Assembly: GCF_022815605.1 (NCBI RefSeq)
Contig: NZ_JALGRP010000004.1
Location: 298,451 to 362,450 of the forward strand
Source of the DNA: Microbacterium sp. VKM Ac-2923
Lineage (GTDB): Bacteria; Actinomycetota; Actinomycetes; Actinomycetales; Microbacteriaceae
DNA: 64,000 nt
Reading direction: 5' to 3'
Below the pieces are notes generated by a model. The model had not been told where the DNA came from and ran no database searches. It saw only the letters and a program-made list of their open reading frames with translations. The translations under genes and the position numbers were made by a program. This document shows, in pieces, positions 17,267 to 25,540 of this stretch (position 1 is its first letter; every line of letters starts with the position of its first letter).

Positions 17267-17896
17267 TCATCTACCGGCGAGCAACTCTGCCGCCTGTCGC
17301 ACCGTCGCGGCGAACTCGTTCTTCCGCTGCTGTGAAATGACACCCCGCTTGGACGGATGCCACGTCGTGAGTACCTCCGGGCTATTCGCCAGGTACGGCG
17401 CGACGTGCTTTCGCCACCCATTACGGGCGTAGCTGCCGCACAGGACGACCACCTCGAGGTAGGGAAGCAGTTTCAGCAACTCCCGCAGGTCCGCGCCACC
17501 CTGGGTGAGCTCGGCGGCATTCGGTTTCACCGAGGCGTCCCCGAGGTACCAAGGAACGATGTTCCAGTGCAGCACCCCGTCCGACAGGTGGGCGGCCGCG
17601 CGGCAGCGCCAGAGGAACGCGGCGGTCTCATCATCGTTATCGACTGAGATGAACCCGGACCCCCGGAGGGGGTTGCCGGCGTTAGTCATTGGTCCGGGCG
17701 CCTCCAGGACGAATAGCACCTTCGCGTCGATCCCAGCCTCGGCCGGGTCGAACTGGGGGACGGTCACTCCACGGTCCTGTTCAAGCGTGTGCGCCCATGC
17801 GCGCAATGGTTGAACGCCCGGCTCGGTGCCCAGCATCGCCAGGCGTTCGGTGACGTGGGCGGGATCGGCGAAGCCGCGGGGATGGGTGAGGAACAT
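17267..17896 (-). CDS. Uracil-DNA glycosylase superfamily protein
   Basis: Predicted DNA-repair glycosylase of 209 residues. Motif A appears as LEAPGP (about residues 64-69), followed by GSGFIS-DN, a hallmark of an actinobacterial/phage branch of the superfamily. WNIVPWYLGD follows, and motif B is TWHPS near residue 180. The family removes uracil or related bases, but this branch is uncharacterised to me. The ATG at 17894-17896 lies 8 nt after the stop of the upstream unknown gene, so the two form an operon; no strong ribosome site is seen. The location beside an OLD-type nuclease suggests a mobile or defence setting. Confidence 0.72.
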   Translation of the reverse strand: MFLTHPRGFADPAHVTERLAMLGTEPGVQPLRAWAHTLEQDRGVTVPQFDPAEAGIDAKVLFVLEAPGPMTNAGNPLRGSGFISVDNDDETAAFLWRCRAAAHLSDGVLHWNIVPWYLGDASVKPNAAELTQGGADLRELLKLLPYLEVVVLCGSYARNGWRKHVAPYLANSPEVLTTWHPSKRGVISQQRKNEFAATVRQAAELLAGR

Positions 17897-17904
17897 GCCG
17901 CGTT

Positions 17905-18480
17905 TCAAAGGTTCCCGAAAAACATCCACCCGGTGAAGGGCGCCTCGAAGAGGTCGCGGCCCACGTCGATGAGATGACTGATGAAGAAGCTGAAATCGTC
18001 GTCTGACGCATTGGTTGCCGCGTTGCAATATGTCATCCAGAACTGGCGTCCGTCCCCGGTTCCGGTGAAACCGGGGTGGCGCAGTTCGACTGCATGCACC
18101 GTTGCGGGGTTTGGAGCGATCTTGATGTGGAATGGCCGCGGCTGATCGAGCGGAAACACCGCGAGGTGCACCTGCACCAACAAGCCCTGCGGGCGGGGCA
18201 TGAGATATGCGGTGACCACCTTCTGCGCGATAGCGGTAGGCATCCGTCCGCTGCGCGGGAACTCGTACGCCGTTGAGCCGTCGGGCTGCGGGACTGCCCG
18301 CCCGCCAAGAAACTCCCCTTGGACGGTCCAGTCGGTGTTGAGCTGGTAGACAAGGCCGTCCGTCAGCTTGGACCCTCTAAATCGCAGCCGGATATCACCG
18401 TCCTTGTCGTAGTTCCACGTCACGCCGATGCGTGTCAACGCGGACCCCAGCGTGTGCGCGTCCGCCCGCGTAAAGTCCAC
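17905..18480 (-). CDS. Hypothetical protein in operon with UDG-like gene
   Basis: Protein of 191 residues that I do not recognise. It is soluble, mixed alpha/beta, with no signal peptide or membrane segment. It has a strand-rich middle (LLVQVHLAVFPLDQPRPFHIKI) and an aromatic C-terminal end (FTGWMFFGNL). The GTG at 18478-18480 follows GAGGAG by about 5 nt. It is the first gene of a two-gene unit with the glycosylase-like gene and lies between the two 30-bp palindromes. Base composition is less GC-rich at third positions than in the flanking sugar operons, in keeping with acquired DNA. Confidence 0.65.
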   Translation of the reverse strand: MDFTRADAHTLGSALTRIGVTWNYDKDGDIRLRFRGSKLTDGLVYQLNTDWTVQGEFLGGRAVPQPDGSTAYEFPRSGRMPTAIAQKVVTAYLMPRPQGLLVQVHLAVFPLDQPRPFHIKIAPNPATVHAVELRHPGFTGTGDGRQFWMTYCNAATNASDDDFSFFISHLIDVGRDLFEAPFTGWMFFGNL

Positions 18481-18622
18481 GTCGCTCCTCGTCGGCCTGG
18501 TCGGAACCGCCCAGAACGGTCACCGTCTGCCGAGCCTAGCGAGGCCGTGGCGGCGGCCACGGCACACCTCAGGTTCACGTCCTCCCACTCGTACAGGCCT
18601 CAGGTAGCAACGCACCAGCAAC

Positions 18623-18662
18623 ACGAAGGGGCACCCCGACCACGGCCGGAGTGCCCCTTCGT
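18623..18662. terminator. Hairpin terminator-like element
   Basis: ACGAAGGGGCAC pairs with GTGCCCCTTCGT (12 bp, perfect) around a 16-nt loop and is followed by TGTCC on the plus strand. There is no gene directly upstream on the plus strand, so it may be left from a lost gene. Confidence 0.55.
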
Positions 18663-18714
18663 TGTCCATCAGGCTCGCCGCCCCGCAAGGCCATGCCACA
18701 CGCGGCTCGCAGGT

Positions 18715-18744
18715 GTGGTGCAAAACCGATCGGTTTCGCCCACC
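18715..18744. repeat. 30-bp palindrome, right copy
   Basis: Arms GTGGTGCAAAACCGA and TCGGTTTCGCCCACC. The first 25 bases equal the reverse complement of the left copy, and the last five have changed. It lies 177 bp before the OLD gene. Confidence 0.78.
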
Positions 18745-18920
18745 GTGAAGTGATCGACGAGCCTTAGCCGTGCTACTGACGCGGGCAGTTAGCGGTCGAA
18801 CGAGGTGCCGACCGAGACAACACGGTCAGGTCCCGTCCGGTCCGGAAGAGACGCCTCGTGCCACTGACGGTAGTTTGCACATCACGGTTGTCTCAAGACT
18901 GCGAAACTGGAGGAGCACTC

Positions 18921-21383
18921 GTGAAGCTGTCTCGTATAGATGTGCGGTTCTTCCGCTCTTTCAACTTCGACTTCGAACACAGGGCGCGGGAATCTAGCGA
19001 GCCAGCGGCATGGGAAGACTCACAACCCTGGCATCCCTTCGTCCGTGTGCGCCTCGAGCCCGACATCACTGCGGTCGTCGGGGCGAATGAGGCTGGCAAA
19101 AGTCAGCTCCTGCGGGCAGTTCAGGCAGGTCTCACCGGCTCGCCCATACGCCGTCAAGACTTCTGCAGGTACAGCGAGGAATACTCCGTGCAGGCCGGAC
19201 AGATCCGACTGCCAGAGTTTGGGGTCACAATCACGCTCGAGGAGGGCGAGCAAATCGTCGGGGTGCCCGCGCTCCGCGACGCACGGACTTTCTCGCTCTA
19301 CCGCCCCGGATCCGACGAACCGTTTCTTGTCATCGATGAAACGAAAGTCAAGCTGCCTTCCGCACAGCTGCAGAAGCTCGAAGATGCATTGCCGGACACG
19401 TTCGAACTGAAAACGGGGGTCGCGATACCAGACAGTGTCTCAATCGCCGAGCTCACCGGCGAAAAGCGCACCCGACTGCATGAGAGACGACAGCGTAGCG
19501 GCATCTTCCAGCGTCTTTTTGCGCTGCCGGACCCTACTGCGGCCGCGGTCGGAGAGGTTGTCGCTCCTGCCCTGGCGGCGCCCGCCGACGAGGCATCCGA
19601 GTCGGTTGAGCGGCAACGGCGAGACGAGTTTGAACTGGCTCGCATGCTGCTCGTTGACGCGGCAAAAATCGACCCTCGAGCGTTTGCTGAGCTGAAGGAT
19701 GCTCTGGCCTCCGGCCGCGAGGGTCAGGTTGAAGCTGTCGTCGGCGCTATGAACACCGCCGTGCGCGAGAACCTGAACGTGCAGCGGTGGTGGACCCAGG
19801 ACCGTGAGTTCGAACTCGTACTAGAGGCGCGTGAGCACGAACTCGCTTTTACAATTCGCGACCGGACCGGCGCCACCTATTCCTTCGGAGAACGCAGCCA
19901 GGGCTTGCGTTACTTCCTCAGCTACTTCGTACAGCTCGCCGCGCACCGGCTTACACAAACACGACCGGACGTCCTGCTGCTGGACGAGCCGGACGCGTTC
20001 CTGTCCAGCATCGGTCAGCAGGACCTCCTGCGGGTGCTGCGCGACTATGCACTACCCGAGGACGGTAGCCCGGGTAGTCAGGTGATCTATGTCACGCACT
20101 CCCCATTCCTAATCGACAAGAACGCACCCGAGCGCATTCGGGTGCTCGACAAAGGGTCCGACGACGAAGGAACGCGGGTCGTACACGACGCCGCAAACAA
20201 TCGATATGAGCCGCTGCGATCATCACTCGGTTCACACGTCGCCGAGACGGCCTTCATAGGGGGTCAAAACCTTTTCGTCGAGGGGCTCGCAGACCAGCTC
20301 TTGATCGCCGGCGTCTCCGCGCACTTGTCCCGCCGCCTCGGCACCAAGGCCGACAACCTCAACCTGAACGACGTGACAATCGTCGCCGCCGGCGGTGCGG
20401 ACGGCATCCCCTACTTGGTCTATCTCGCACGGGGGAGAGACAGCATCAAGCCACCCTGCGTGGCGCTGCTCGACGGCGATGTTTCGGGCACTGACGCCGC
20501 CAAGGTGTTGAAGCGCGGTGAGGCACGGAAGAAGCGAGTACTGAAAGACGAGTATGTCGTCATGCTCGATCAGTGGGCAAAAGACTCGGGACTGACCTTC
20601 GATCGTGGAGTGATCGTTGAAGAGATTGAGGACCTGCTTCCAGTCCCCCTGGTCCACCGTGCTGCCTTGGCTCACCTCACCCGTTTTGTGAACTTGGCGG
20701 AGATTAATGCATCGAAGTTCCCACTCGCCGCGCTAGAGGAGGCGGTGGCTGCAACGCACCACGTCTGGGAACCGCTACGTGCCGCATACGAGGACGCCTT
20801 CCCAGGCGAACATATCGAAAAGGTCGGCCTCGCTCGCGAGTTGGTCGCGCTTCTGGAAAGCGCCCCCGATACTTCAGGCGTTCCGGAGTTGCGGGAACGT
20901 TTCGAGAACCTCCTGACCCACCTTGCGGCGGTTCTGGATGCCGCCAAAGTAGAGGAAGACCACGACCGCAGCGACGACAAGGTCAAACGCTCGGTCAGAA
21001 CGTTCCTCAGGGCTCATACCCAGGGGATCACTAAGCGTGACGCCAGACGACTTCTCCGAGAACTGGCGGACGGATTCAGCCAGAGCGACTGGGTCGACGA
21101 AGCTACCAAGCGCATCGCCACCATCCGACAGAAACACGAGCTGGAGGATCTGACTCGGCCGACCGTGGAGGACTTCGAGGCGTTCCGTACCGCAATCCGA
21201 GCTCTCGGGGAGAAAGAGCGTCAGGCTTATCAGGACGACGCAACTCAAGATCCGGCGGCCCCACTACTTATATCTACCGTTGCGTCGAGCGAGGAAAGCC
21301 ATGAAGCATCAGCAACCTCGGCTCCCGTCGACAATGGCGACCATGCCACACGGGTCATGTCGGCGAAGAACCTAAAGTCCTAG
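18921..21383 (+). CDS. OLD-family ATP-dependent endonuclease (AAA ATPase with TOPRIM)
   Basis: Predicted ABC-type ATPase joined to a TOPRIM nuclease, 820 residues. Walker A GANEAGKS is at 54-61, a signature-like RSQGLRYF near 330, Walker B VLLLDEPD at about 350-357 and a His switch in THSPF. The TOPRIM part begins with FVEG near 450 (acidic Glu), then LLDGD near 516 and EEIEDLLP further on. Proteins of this class (OLD, GajA, PARIS AriA) cut DNA or act in abortive infection. No UvrD-type helicase partner is adjacent. The GTG at 18921 follows GGAGGAG. The C-terminal 250 residues are helical with no recognised domain. Confidence 0.85.
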   Translation: MKLSRIDVRFFRSFNFDFEHRARESSEPAAWEDSQPWHPFVRVRLEPDITAVVGANEAGKSQLLRAVQAGLTGSPIRRQDFCRYSEEYSVQAGQIRLPEFGVTITLEEGEQIVGVPALRDARTFSLYRPGSDEPFLVIDETKVKLPSAQLQKLEDALPDTFELKTGVAIPDSVSIAELTGEKRTRLHERRQRSGIFQRLFALPDPTAAAVGEVVAPALAAPADEASESVERQRRDEFELARMLLVDAAKIDPRAFAELKDALASGREGQVEAVVGAMNTAVRENLNVQRWWTQDREFELVLEAREHELAFTIRDRTGATYSFGERSQGLRYFLSYFVQLAAHRLTQTRPDVLLLDEPDAFLSSIGQQDLLRVLRDYALPEDGSPGSQVIYVTHSPFLIDKNAPERIRVLDKGSDDEGTRVVHDAANNRYEPLRSSLGSHVAETAFIGGQNLFVEGLADQLLIAGVSAHLSRRLGTKADNLNLNDVTIVAAGGADGIPYLVYLARGRDSIKPPCVALLDGDVSGTDAAKVLKRGEARKKRVLKDEYVVMLDQWAKDSGLTFDRGVIVEEIEDLLPVPLVHRAALAHLTRFVNLAEINASKFPLAALEEAVAATHHVWEPLRAAYEDAFPGEHIEKVGLARELVALLESAPDTSGVPELRERFENLLTHLAAVLDAAKVEEDHDRSDDKVKRSVRTFLRAHTQGITKRDARRLLRELADGFSQSDWVDEATKRIATIRQKHELEDLTRPTVEDFEAFRTAIRALGEKERQAYQDDATQDPAAPLLISTVASSEESHEASATSAPVDNGDHATRVMSAKNLKS

Positions 21384-22063
21384 ACAGGTCCGCGAAGCTT
21401 CACCCTCTCGCCCGTCGCGGCGTTCTAGTGTCGCCGCCCCATTTACCTTCGGACCATGTCGGGCTTGGTGCGAAGCCGTTCGACTTCGCGATGATCGCTC
21501 GGCTGCTTGGCGTGCACGTTCACCACGTGGATGGAGACGCCTGCGTCGCGGATCTGGCGAAGGGCCGTTGGGTCGGCGGTGGAGTCTGTGACGAGGTCGT
21601 CGACTTCGCTGAGGTCGGCCATTTTCGCGAGGGCTCACTTGGTCCAAGGGAGACCGCACGGAGACGGCCTATGTGCCTGGGGAGAGGAGTCCCTACGATT
21701 CCGACGCGGGGATCCTCCGCGTGCAGAGCGTCACGGTCGACATTGCGGGAGTCGTGGTTGACTGCGGCGGCTACGTCGTGCCGGACGGGCACACGCTGGC
21801 GTCCGACGCCGACCCTGTGAAGTCGCGGCCGCGATCGTTCCTAAGTCGAGTCCTCGGCCACGGTCGCTGACAATCCGCCACCGAGCGCGCTCATATTCGC
21901 CGCCCGTGCACCCGCTAGAGCTTCAAGCCTCGGCGCGCTCGTCCCCTCCCATACTTCTCTGCGCAACAACGAGATACGCCCAGAAGATGCGCGGGGAAGG
22001 GCTGCGGGGATGGTGCCTTCGGGGTGCGAAGAATATGGACGACGCACCGCCCGCGTCCTGCGG
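21384..22063. other. Decayed region after the OLD gene
   Basis: Apart from the DeoR remnant at 21443-21622 I see no intact gene. Several short frames exist on both strands without ribosome sites or family resemblance. The mixture of a gene remnant and unmatched sequence fits an island with successive insertions. Confidence 0.45.
21443..21622 (-). pseudogene. C-terminal remnant of a DeoR-family regulator
   Basis: From an in-frame ATG at 21620-21622 the minus strand reads MADLSEVDDLVTDSTADPTA then LRQIRDAGVSIHVV and stops at TAA 21443-21445. This matches the end of the DeoR sugar-phosphate sensor domain, where an aspartate-rich strand and the ...LEAAGV-hV pattern are typical. The HTH and most of the sensor domain are missing upstream, so only about 59 residues of a 250-residue protein remain. 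Non-functional by this reading. Confidence 0.6.
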
Positions 22064-22396
22064 TCACGACAGGGAAGGAGTGCCACCGCGTTCGCACGGG
22101 GACGCGTCAGAAGCGGTCGAGAGAATCGCCGTCATCACCTCGCCCAGGAGGGGGATGGCCTCGCCCAGCGGCACGGCGTACAGACGGCCGATGTGCTCCT
22201 GCAGATCTTCTCTCTGTGCGTCCCGGGCGAGTCTTTCGAGGCCATGACCGTCGAGCTGAACCTCTCGGAGGCGAGCGGGATTGTCGAGGGCGATCTGGAC
22301 ATTAAGGTCCGTGCAGGCGCCGTCATCTGAATAGTCGATATCGGGCGCGATGGTCGGGAAGCGGCGGCGGAAGTCGCCGTGCTCCGAGCAATACAC
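22064..22396 (-). CDS. Possible small hypothetical protein
   Basis: Open frame of 110 residues from a GTG at 22394-22396. The composition is protein-like (acidic N-terminal half, a helical ARLREVQLDGHGLERLARDA segment, then EAIPLLGEVMTAIL), better than the alternative frames here. I recognise no family and the ribosome site is weak (GGGG 5 nt upstream). It may be a fragment of a larger lost gene; low confidence. Confidence 0.3.
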   Translation of the reverse strand: MYCSEHGDFRRRFPTIAPDIDYSDDGACTDLNVQIALDNPARLREVQLDGHGLERLARDAQREDLQEHIGRLYAVPLGEAIPLLGEVMTAILSTASDASPCERGGTPSLS

Positions 22397-22661
22397 AACC
22401 CCGACCGTGGACGTGGAGAATCCCGGTCGTCCCGCAGAGAAGCCGTGCAGCGTTATGAGCGGGTCGAGTGCGACGCACAGAGGTTCAGCGACCGCCTGGG
22501 GATCCTTCTATGGGTCCACGTCAAGCGGGAGCTTCGCATCCCCTCGGGCATCAAGTCGCCCGTCCAAGCCGCCGACAGCACGACCAGCGGAGCGGTTCTG
22601 CTCGGAACCCTCAAGCCTGGGGGCCGCTATGACGCTCGTGCGATCTTCTGCCACGTCGCTT

Positions 22662-23642
22662 TTATCGGCTAGCGCCTTGGCCGTACCGGTCGGCTAGCTC
22701 GAGGGCCAGTCGATGGAGCGTTGCGCGGAGCGGGGTGGGGGTCAGTGCCTCAGCGTCAGTGCCGAGCTGCCAGAGCGCCCACTCCGCGTGTCGGAGGTCC
22801 TGGAAGGTCACCTCCATGCGTAGGCGCCCGTCCGAATCGACCGTCTCGTGGGTGATGGTCACTGCTGTGGTGGCGAGGTCCTCTCGTCGGCGCGGATCTA
22901 TGAGGACGAGCGAGGTGAGCTGCGAGTCGCCGGCTCGGAACTTCGCGCTGCGTTGTCGCCAGAGTTCTTCGAGATCGACGGCGCCGGACCGTTGGGCGGG
23001 CTCGTCCAGTTCTTCGGCGGTGACGATTCGGGAAAGCCGGTAGGTGCGGTCGTTGCCGTCGACGGTGGCGAGGAGGTAGCCCTTGTCTCGTACGGTGACC
23101 AGTCCGATCGGGTCGGTCGTGCGCCATGCCGCCACGCGATTCTCGGCGGCGTACTCGATGCGCAGTCGATGGCCGTTCAGCACAGCGCGTCTCACCTCGG
23201 TCATCACTGCCTCAGGAATTCTCTCCACGCTCCGGGGTCGCGCCAGGAGGTCGGCTTCGGGCTCGAGGAGGACTCGCTGAGCGGAGCCGACGGCGGCGAG
23301 CTGCTGCCCGTCAGGGAGGGCGTCGATCACTTTCCGCAGGGCGGACGACAGGGCGGGGCCGAGGCCGAGCACGTCCTTCCCGGTGCCTCCTCCCGCCGCG
23401 AGGAGGGCAAGGGCCTCGTCCGGGTTCAATCCGGTCAGCTCTGTCCTGAACCCAGGAAGCAACGAGAATCCGCCGTGACGGCCGCGGTCAGCGTAGACAG
23501 GAACGCCTGCCGTGGACAGGGCCTCGATGTCGCGGAGGACTGTTCGCGTAGATACTTCGAGTTCGCCAGCGAGTTCATTCGCCGTGAGCCGGCCTCGCTG
23601 GCGCAGGAGCAGCACGAGAGACACCAGCCGATCTGCACGCAT
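22662..23642 (-). CDS. WYL-domain transcriptional regulator (YafY/PafC type)
   Basis: 326 residues: an N-terminal DeoR/HTH_11-type winged helix (MRADRLVSLVLLLRQRGRLTANELA ... STRTVLRDIEALSTAG), then a WYL domain (about 135-220, with LRIEYAAENRVAAWRTTDPIGLV and RTYRLSRI) and a WCX C-terminal extension. WYL proteins sense small ligands or nucleic acids. The ATG at 23640-23642 was chosen because the HTH begins at once; upstream residues are unlike the family. The gene diverges from a RidA gene with a 126-bp spacer containing an inverted repeat, so it probably controls that gene and itself. Confidence 0.88.
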   Translation of the reverse strand: MRADRLVSLVLLLRQRGRLTANELAGELEVSTRTVLRDIEALSTAGVPVYADRGRHGGFSLLPGFRTELTGLNPDEALALLAAGGGTGKDVLGLGPALSSALRKVIDALPDGQQLAAVGSAQRVLLEPEADLLARPRSVERIPEAVMTEVRRAVLNGHRLRIEYAAENRVAAWRTTDPIGLVTVRDKGYLLATVDGNDRTYRLSRIVTAEELDEPAQRSGAVDLEELWRQRSAKFRAGDSQLTSLVLIDPRRREDLATTAVTITHETVDSDGRLRMEVTFQDLRHAEWALWQLGTDAEALTPTPLRATLHRLALELADRYGQGASR

Positions 23643-23671
23643 ACGAAATTTTCCCAGAGATACATGACGGA

Positions 23672-23707
23672 AGGTGTCGTGATTTGTCGAGAAGCTCGTA
23701 GGACACC
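23672..23707. promoter_or_regulatory. Inverted repeat between WYL regulator and ridA-like gene
   Basis: GGTGTC at the left and GACACC at the right are separated by 24 nt, in the shared divergent promoter region. It is a plausible binding site for the WYL regulator; no further support. Confidence 0.3.
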
Positions 23708-23768
23708 GTGATGAGCGGTGCACGAGGCGGCCGAGACTCGGTCGCCTCGAAATGCGAATGGAGAGAAG

Positions 23769-24170
23769 ATGACGCTCGAACGAACGGCCGTGAACCCGGT
23801 TACCTGGTCGCTGGAGATGGGATTCAATCAGGGCGAGGTCGTCTCAGGACAGACCCGCACGCTCTACGTGTCGGGCCAGACGGCGATGAGCGCGGACGGC
23901 CGACCGGAGCATCACGGCGACGTCGCCGCGCAGCTCGCACGGAGCGTCGACAACCTCGAAGCAGTGCTCGCCGGCGCCGGAATGACGCTTTCGAACCTCG
24001 TCCGGCTCAACGTCTACACGACCGACATCGACGCGCTGTTCCCCCACTACGGCGAGCTGGCAGGGCGCCTGGGAGCGGCAGGCGTCGCGCCGACCACAAC
24101 CATGCTCGAGGTCACGCGCCTGGCGATTCCGGGCCAAGTGGTGGAGCTCGAAGGCACTGCTGTCGCCTGA
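23769..24170 (+). CDS. RidA family protein (YjgF/YER057c/UK114)
   Basis: 133 residues, the normal size of RidA-type enamine/imine deaminases, which hydrolyse reactive 2-aminoacrylate-type intermediates as cytoplasmic trimers. Seen: GQTRTLYVSGQTAMSADG in the first third, a central LARSVDNLEAVLAGAGMTLSN segment with VRLNVYTTD, and a C-terminal LEVTRLAIPGQVVELEGTAVA. The arginine usually seen near residue 105 in canonical RidA appears as R in EVTRL. ATG at 23769 after GAGAGAAG. Divergent from the WYL regulator; an IS110 copy follows immediately. Confidence 0.85.
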   Translation: MTLERTAVNPVTWSLEMGFNQGEVVSGQTRTLYVSGQTAMSADGRPEHHGDVAAQLARSVDNLEAVLAGAGMTLSNLVRLNVYTTDIDALFPHYGELAGRLGAAGVAPTTTMLEVTRLAIPGQVVELEGTAVA

Positions 24171-24181
24171 CCGGATCGGTT

Positions 24182-24212
24182 GCCGCTCGCGTCGCCCGAT
24201 GGCGCGAGCGGC
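24182..24212. terminator. Hairpin after ridA-like gene at the IS edge
   Basis: GCCGCTCGCG pairs with CGCGAGCGGC over an 11-nt loop, 11 nt after the RidA stop and 21 nt before the transposase stop. It could be the RidA terminator; IS110-family elements are known to insert next to such palindromes. Confidence 0.45.
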
Positions 24213-24233
24213 GCCGCACCGGCAGGGGACGCG

Positions 24234-25289
24234 TTATGCCGGGAGCGGGACGGCGCTCATCCGCGATTCGAGCGCCTTGAACAGCTCGCGGGCGATGTAC
24301 CGCTTCACGCTTCGCCGGATCTCTCGCCCCGTCCGGCCCTCCGCTGTGCGGCGATCGACGTAAGCACGAGTTCGCGCCTCGGACACCATTCGCACGCGAG
24401 CGATCACATCGAGCGCACGGTTCAGCTGACGGTCACCGCCCCGATTCAGCCGGTGGCGAGTGGTGTTGCCGGACGACGCCGGTATCGGGTTCACCCCCGC
24501 GAGGGCCGCGAAGGCTGCCTCGCTGCGCACTCTCCCTGGATGGGAATACGCCGCGACGGCAACAGCGGCGGTGACCGGGCCGACGCCATAAATCTGCTGC
24601 ACGCCAGGCGCGAGAAGCTCGACGAGTTCGGCAAGAGCTTCGCGATTCTCGCGCATCTGTCGCCCCAGCTCGATCACCGTCGAAGCCAGCCGGATGGCCT
24701 CGCCTCGAATGATGCGCTGCGCAACATCGTCATGGTGAGCGTCCAGTTCGGCGAGCTTCTGCACCCCGCGATCAGTGAGCGCGCGCCTGGTATCGAGGCC
24801 GAAGTCCGCAGTGCGGACCAGCGCGTTCAACTGGTTCCGTGCGCTCGTGCGACGGATCTCCATGTCGCGGCGAGCGTCGAGCGTCACGCGGAGCGCGTTG
24901 CGTAGCCCGTCGGCTTTCGGGCGAATCAGTGCGTCGAGCTCGATACCCATCGCCGAGGTCGCGGCAGCGATCGCGTCGATCTCATCGGACTTGCCGCGGA
25001 CGCGGCTCGACTTCTTCGGCGGTCGAACCTCGCAGAACACGATCTCGTCGCGCTGCAACGCCCGGCCCAACGATGCCCCATAGGAGCCGGTGCCTTCCAT
25101 CGCGAACAACACCGATCCGCTCGTGACGCTTTCGACCCAGGCGATCGCTCTGTCGATCGCCGACGCCGTCACCGGGAATGCTCTTGTCCCGAGGATCTCG
25201 CCCGTCTTGGTGGCGACGATCGCGTAGGTGTGGGTGCGGGCGTGGGTGTCGACTCCGACGACGTGGTCGTAGTGGTGGGCGACGATCAT
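24234..25289 (-). CDS. IS110-family transposase
   Basis: 351 residues, full length for the family. The N-terminal DEDD (RuvC-like) domain shows VGVDTHARTH, then MEGTGSYG and KSDEIDA. The C-terminal transposase_20 domain has the helix-hairpin segment YGVGPVTAAV, followed by FAALAGVNPIPASSG and the family's conserved Ser. The start ATG at 25287-25289 follows GAGGAGAAGAGG. Both domains appear intact, so the element may be active. IS110 recombinases are guided by an RNA made from the element's own non-coding end, and here that end is present upstream of the gene. Confidence 0.93.
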   Translation of the reverse strand: MIVAHHYDHVVGVDTHARTHTYAIVATKTGEILGTRAFPVTASAIDRAIAWVESVTSGSVLFAMEGTGSYGASLGRALQRDEIVFCEVRPPKKSSRVRGKSDEIDAIAAATSAMGIELDALIRPKADGLRNALRVTLDARRDMEIRRTSARNQLNALVRTADFGLDTRRALTDRGVQKLAELDAHHDDVAQRIIRGEAIRLASTVIELGRQMRENREALAELVELLAPGVQQIYGVGPVTAAVAVAAYSHPGRVRSEAAFAALAGVNPIPASSGNTTRHRLNRGGDRQLNRALDVIARVRMVSEARTRAYVDRRTAEGRTGREIRRSVKRYIARELFKALESRMSAVPLPA

Positions 25290-25340
25290 GCGGCCTCTTC
25301 TCCTCAGGGGTCATCCGGGTGGGATGCGCCGCGGAGGCAT

Positions 25341-25533
25341 CTCTCTAACGAGTCACGCGACCGAAGTCGCGGACAACCTTCTATCAAGCCATCGCAGCGT
25401 CACGCCGGTACTGGCTCGCTCGGACGGACAGGTCCCCAGCAGGACACTGCGGTCAAGAGTGTGATGAGTCACGTCCGAGCGAGCCAGATCCAGCCTGACA
25501 GCCGGCACCTGGCCAGCCGAGATCATTAGAGAG
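25341..25533 (-). ncRNA. Candidate IS110 bridge RNA region
   Basis: Upstream of the transposase start lies a structured stretch bounded by complementary 8-mers (TTAGAGAG at 25526-25533 and CTCTCTAA at 25341-25348). Inside are a 16-bp perfect inverted repeat (25411-25426 with 25472-25487, 45-nt loop) and a tight CGCGAC-CGAA-GTCGCG hairpin (25356-25371). Size (about 190 nt), position and multi-loop layout fit the bridge RNAs of IS110-group elements. No covariance check was possible. Confidence 0.5.
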
Positions 25534-25540
25534 TGTGGGG

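Larger units (their letters stand above)
18481..18920. other. Spacer between divergent island genes
   Basis: This 440-bp stretch carries a terminator-like hairpin (18623-18662), the right 30-bp palindrome (18715-18744) and presumably the promoters of the unknown gene (minus) and the OLD gene (plus). No coding sequence is supported. Confidence 0.5.
24234..25540 (-). mobile_element. IS110-family insertion sequence (approximate ends)
   Basis: Comprises the transposase gene and about 250 bp of structured non-coding DNA on its 5' side. IS110 elements lack conventional terminal inverted repeats, so the ends are estimates: the right end lies shortly beyond 24234 and the left end near 25540, after the non-coding structure. 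Insertion lies directly downstream of the RidA gene, in the island at 17.2-26.0 kb. Confidence 0.65.

Noticed and set aside
21464..21489. A further copy of the 30-bp palindrome (GGTGCGAAGCCG...)
   Set aside because: Only about nine bases of one arm match and it falls inside the DeoR remnant's coding sequence, so chance is the simpler reading.
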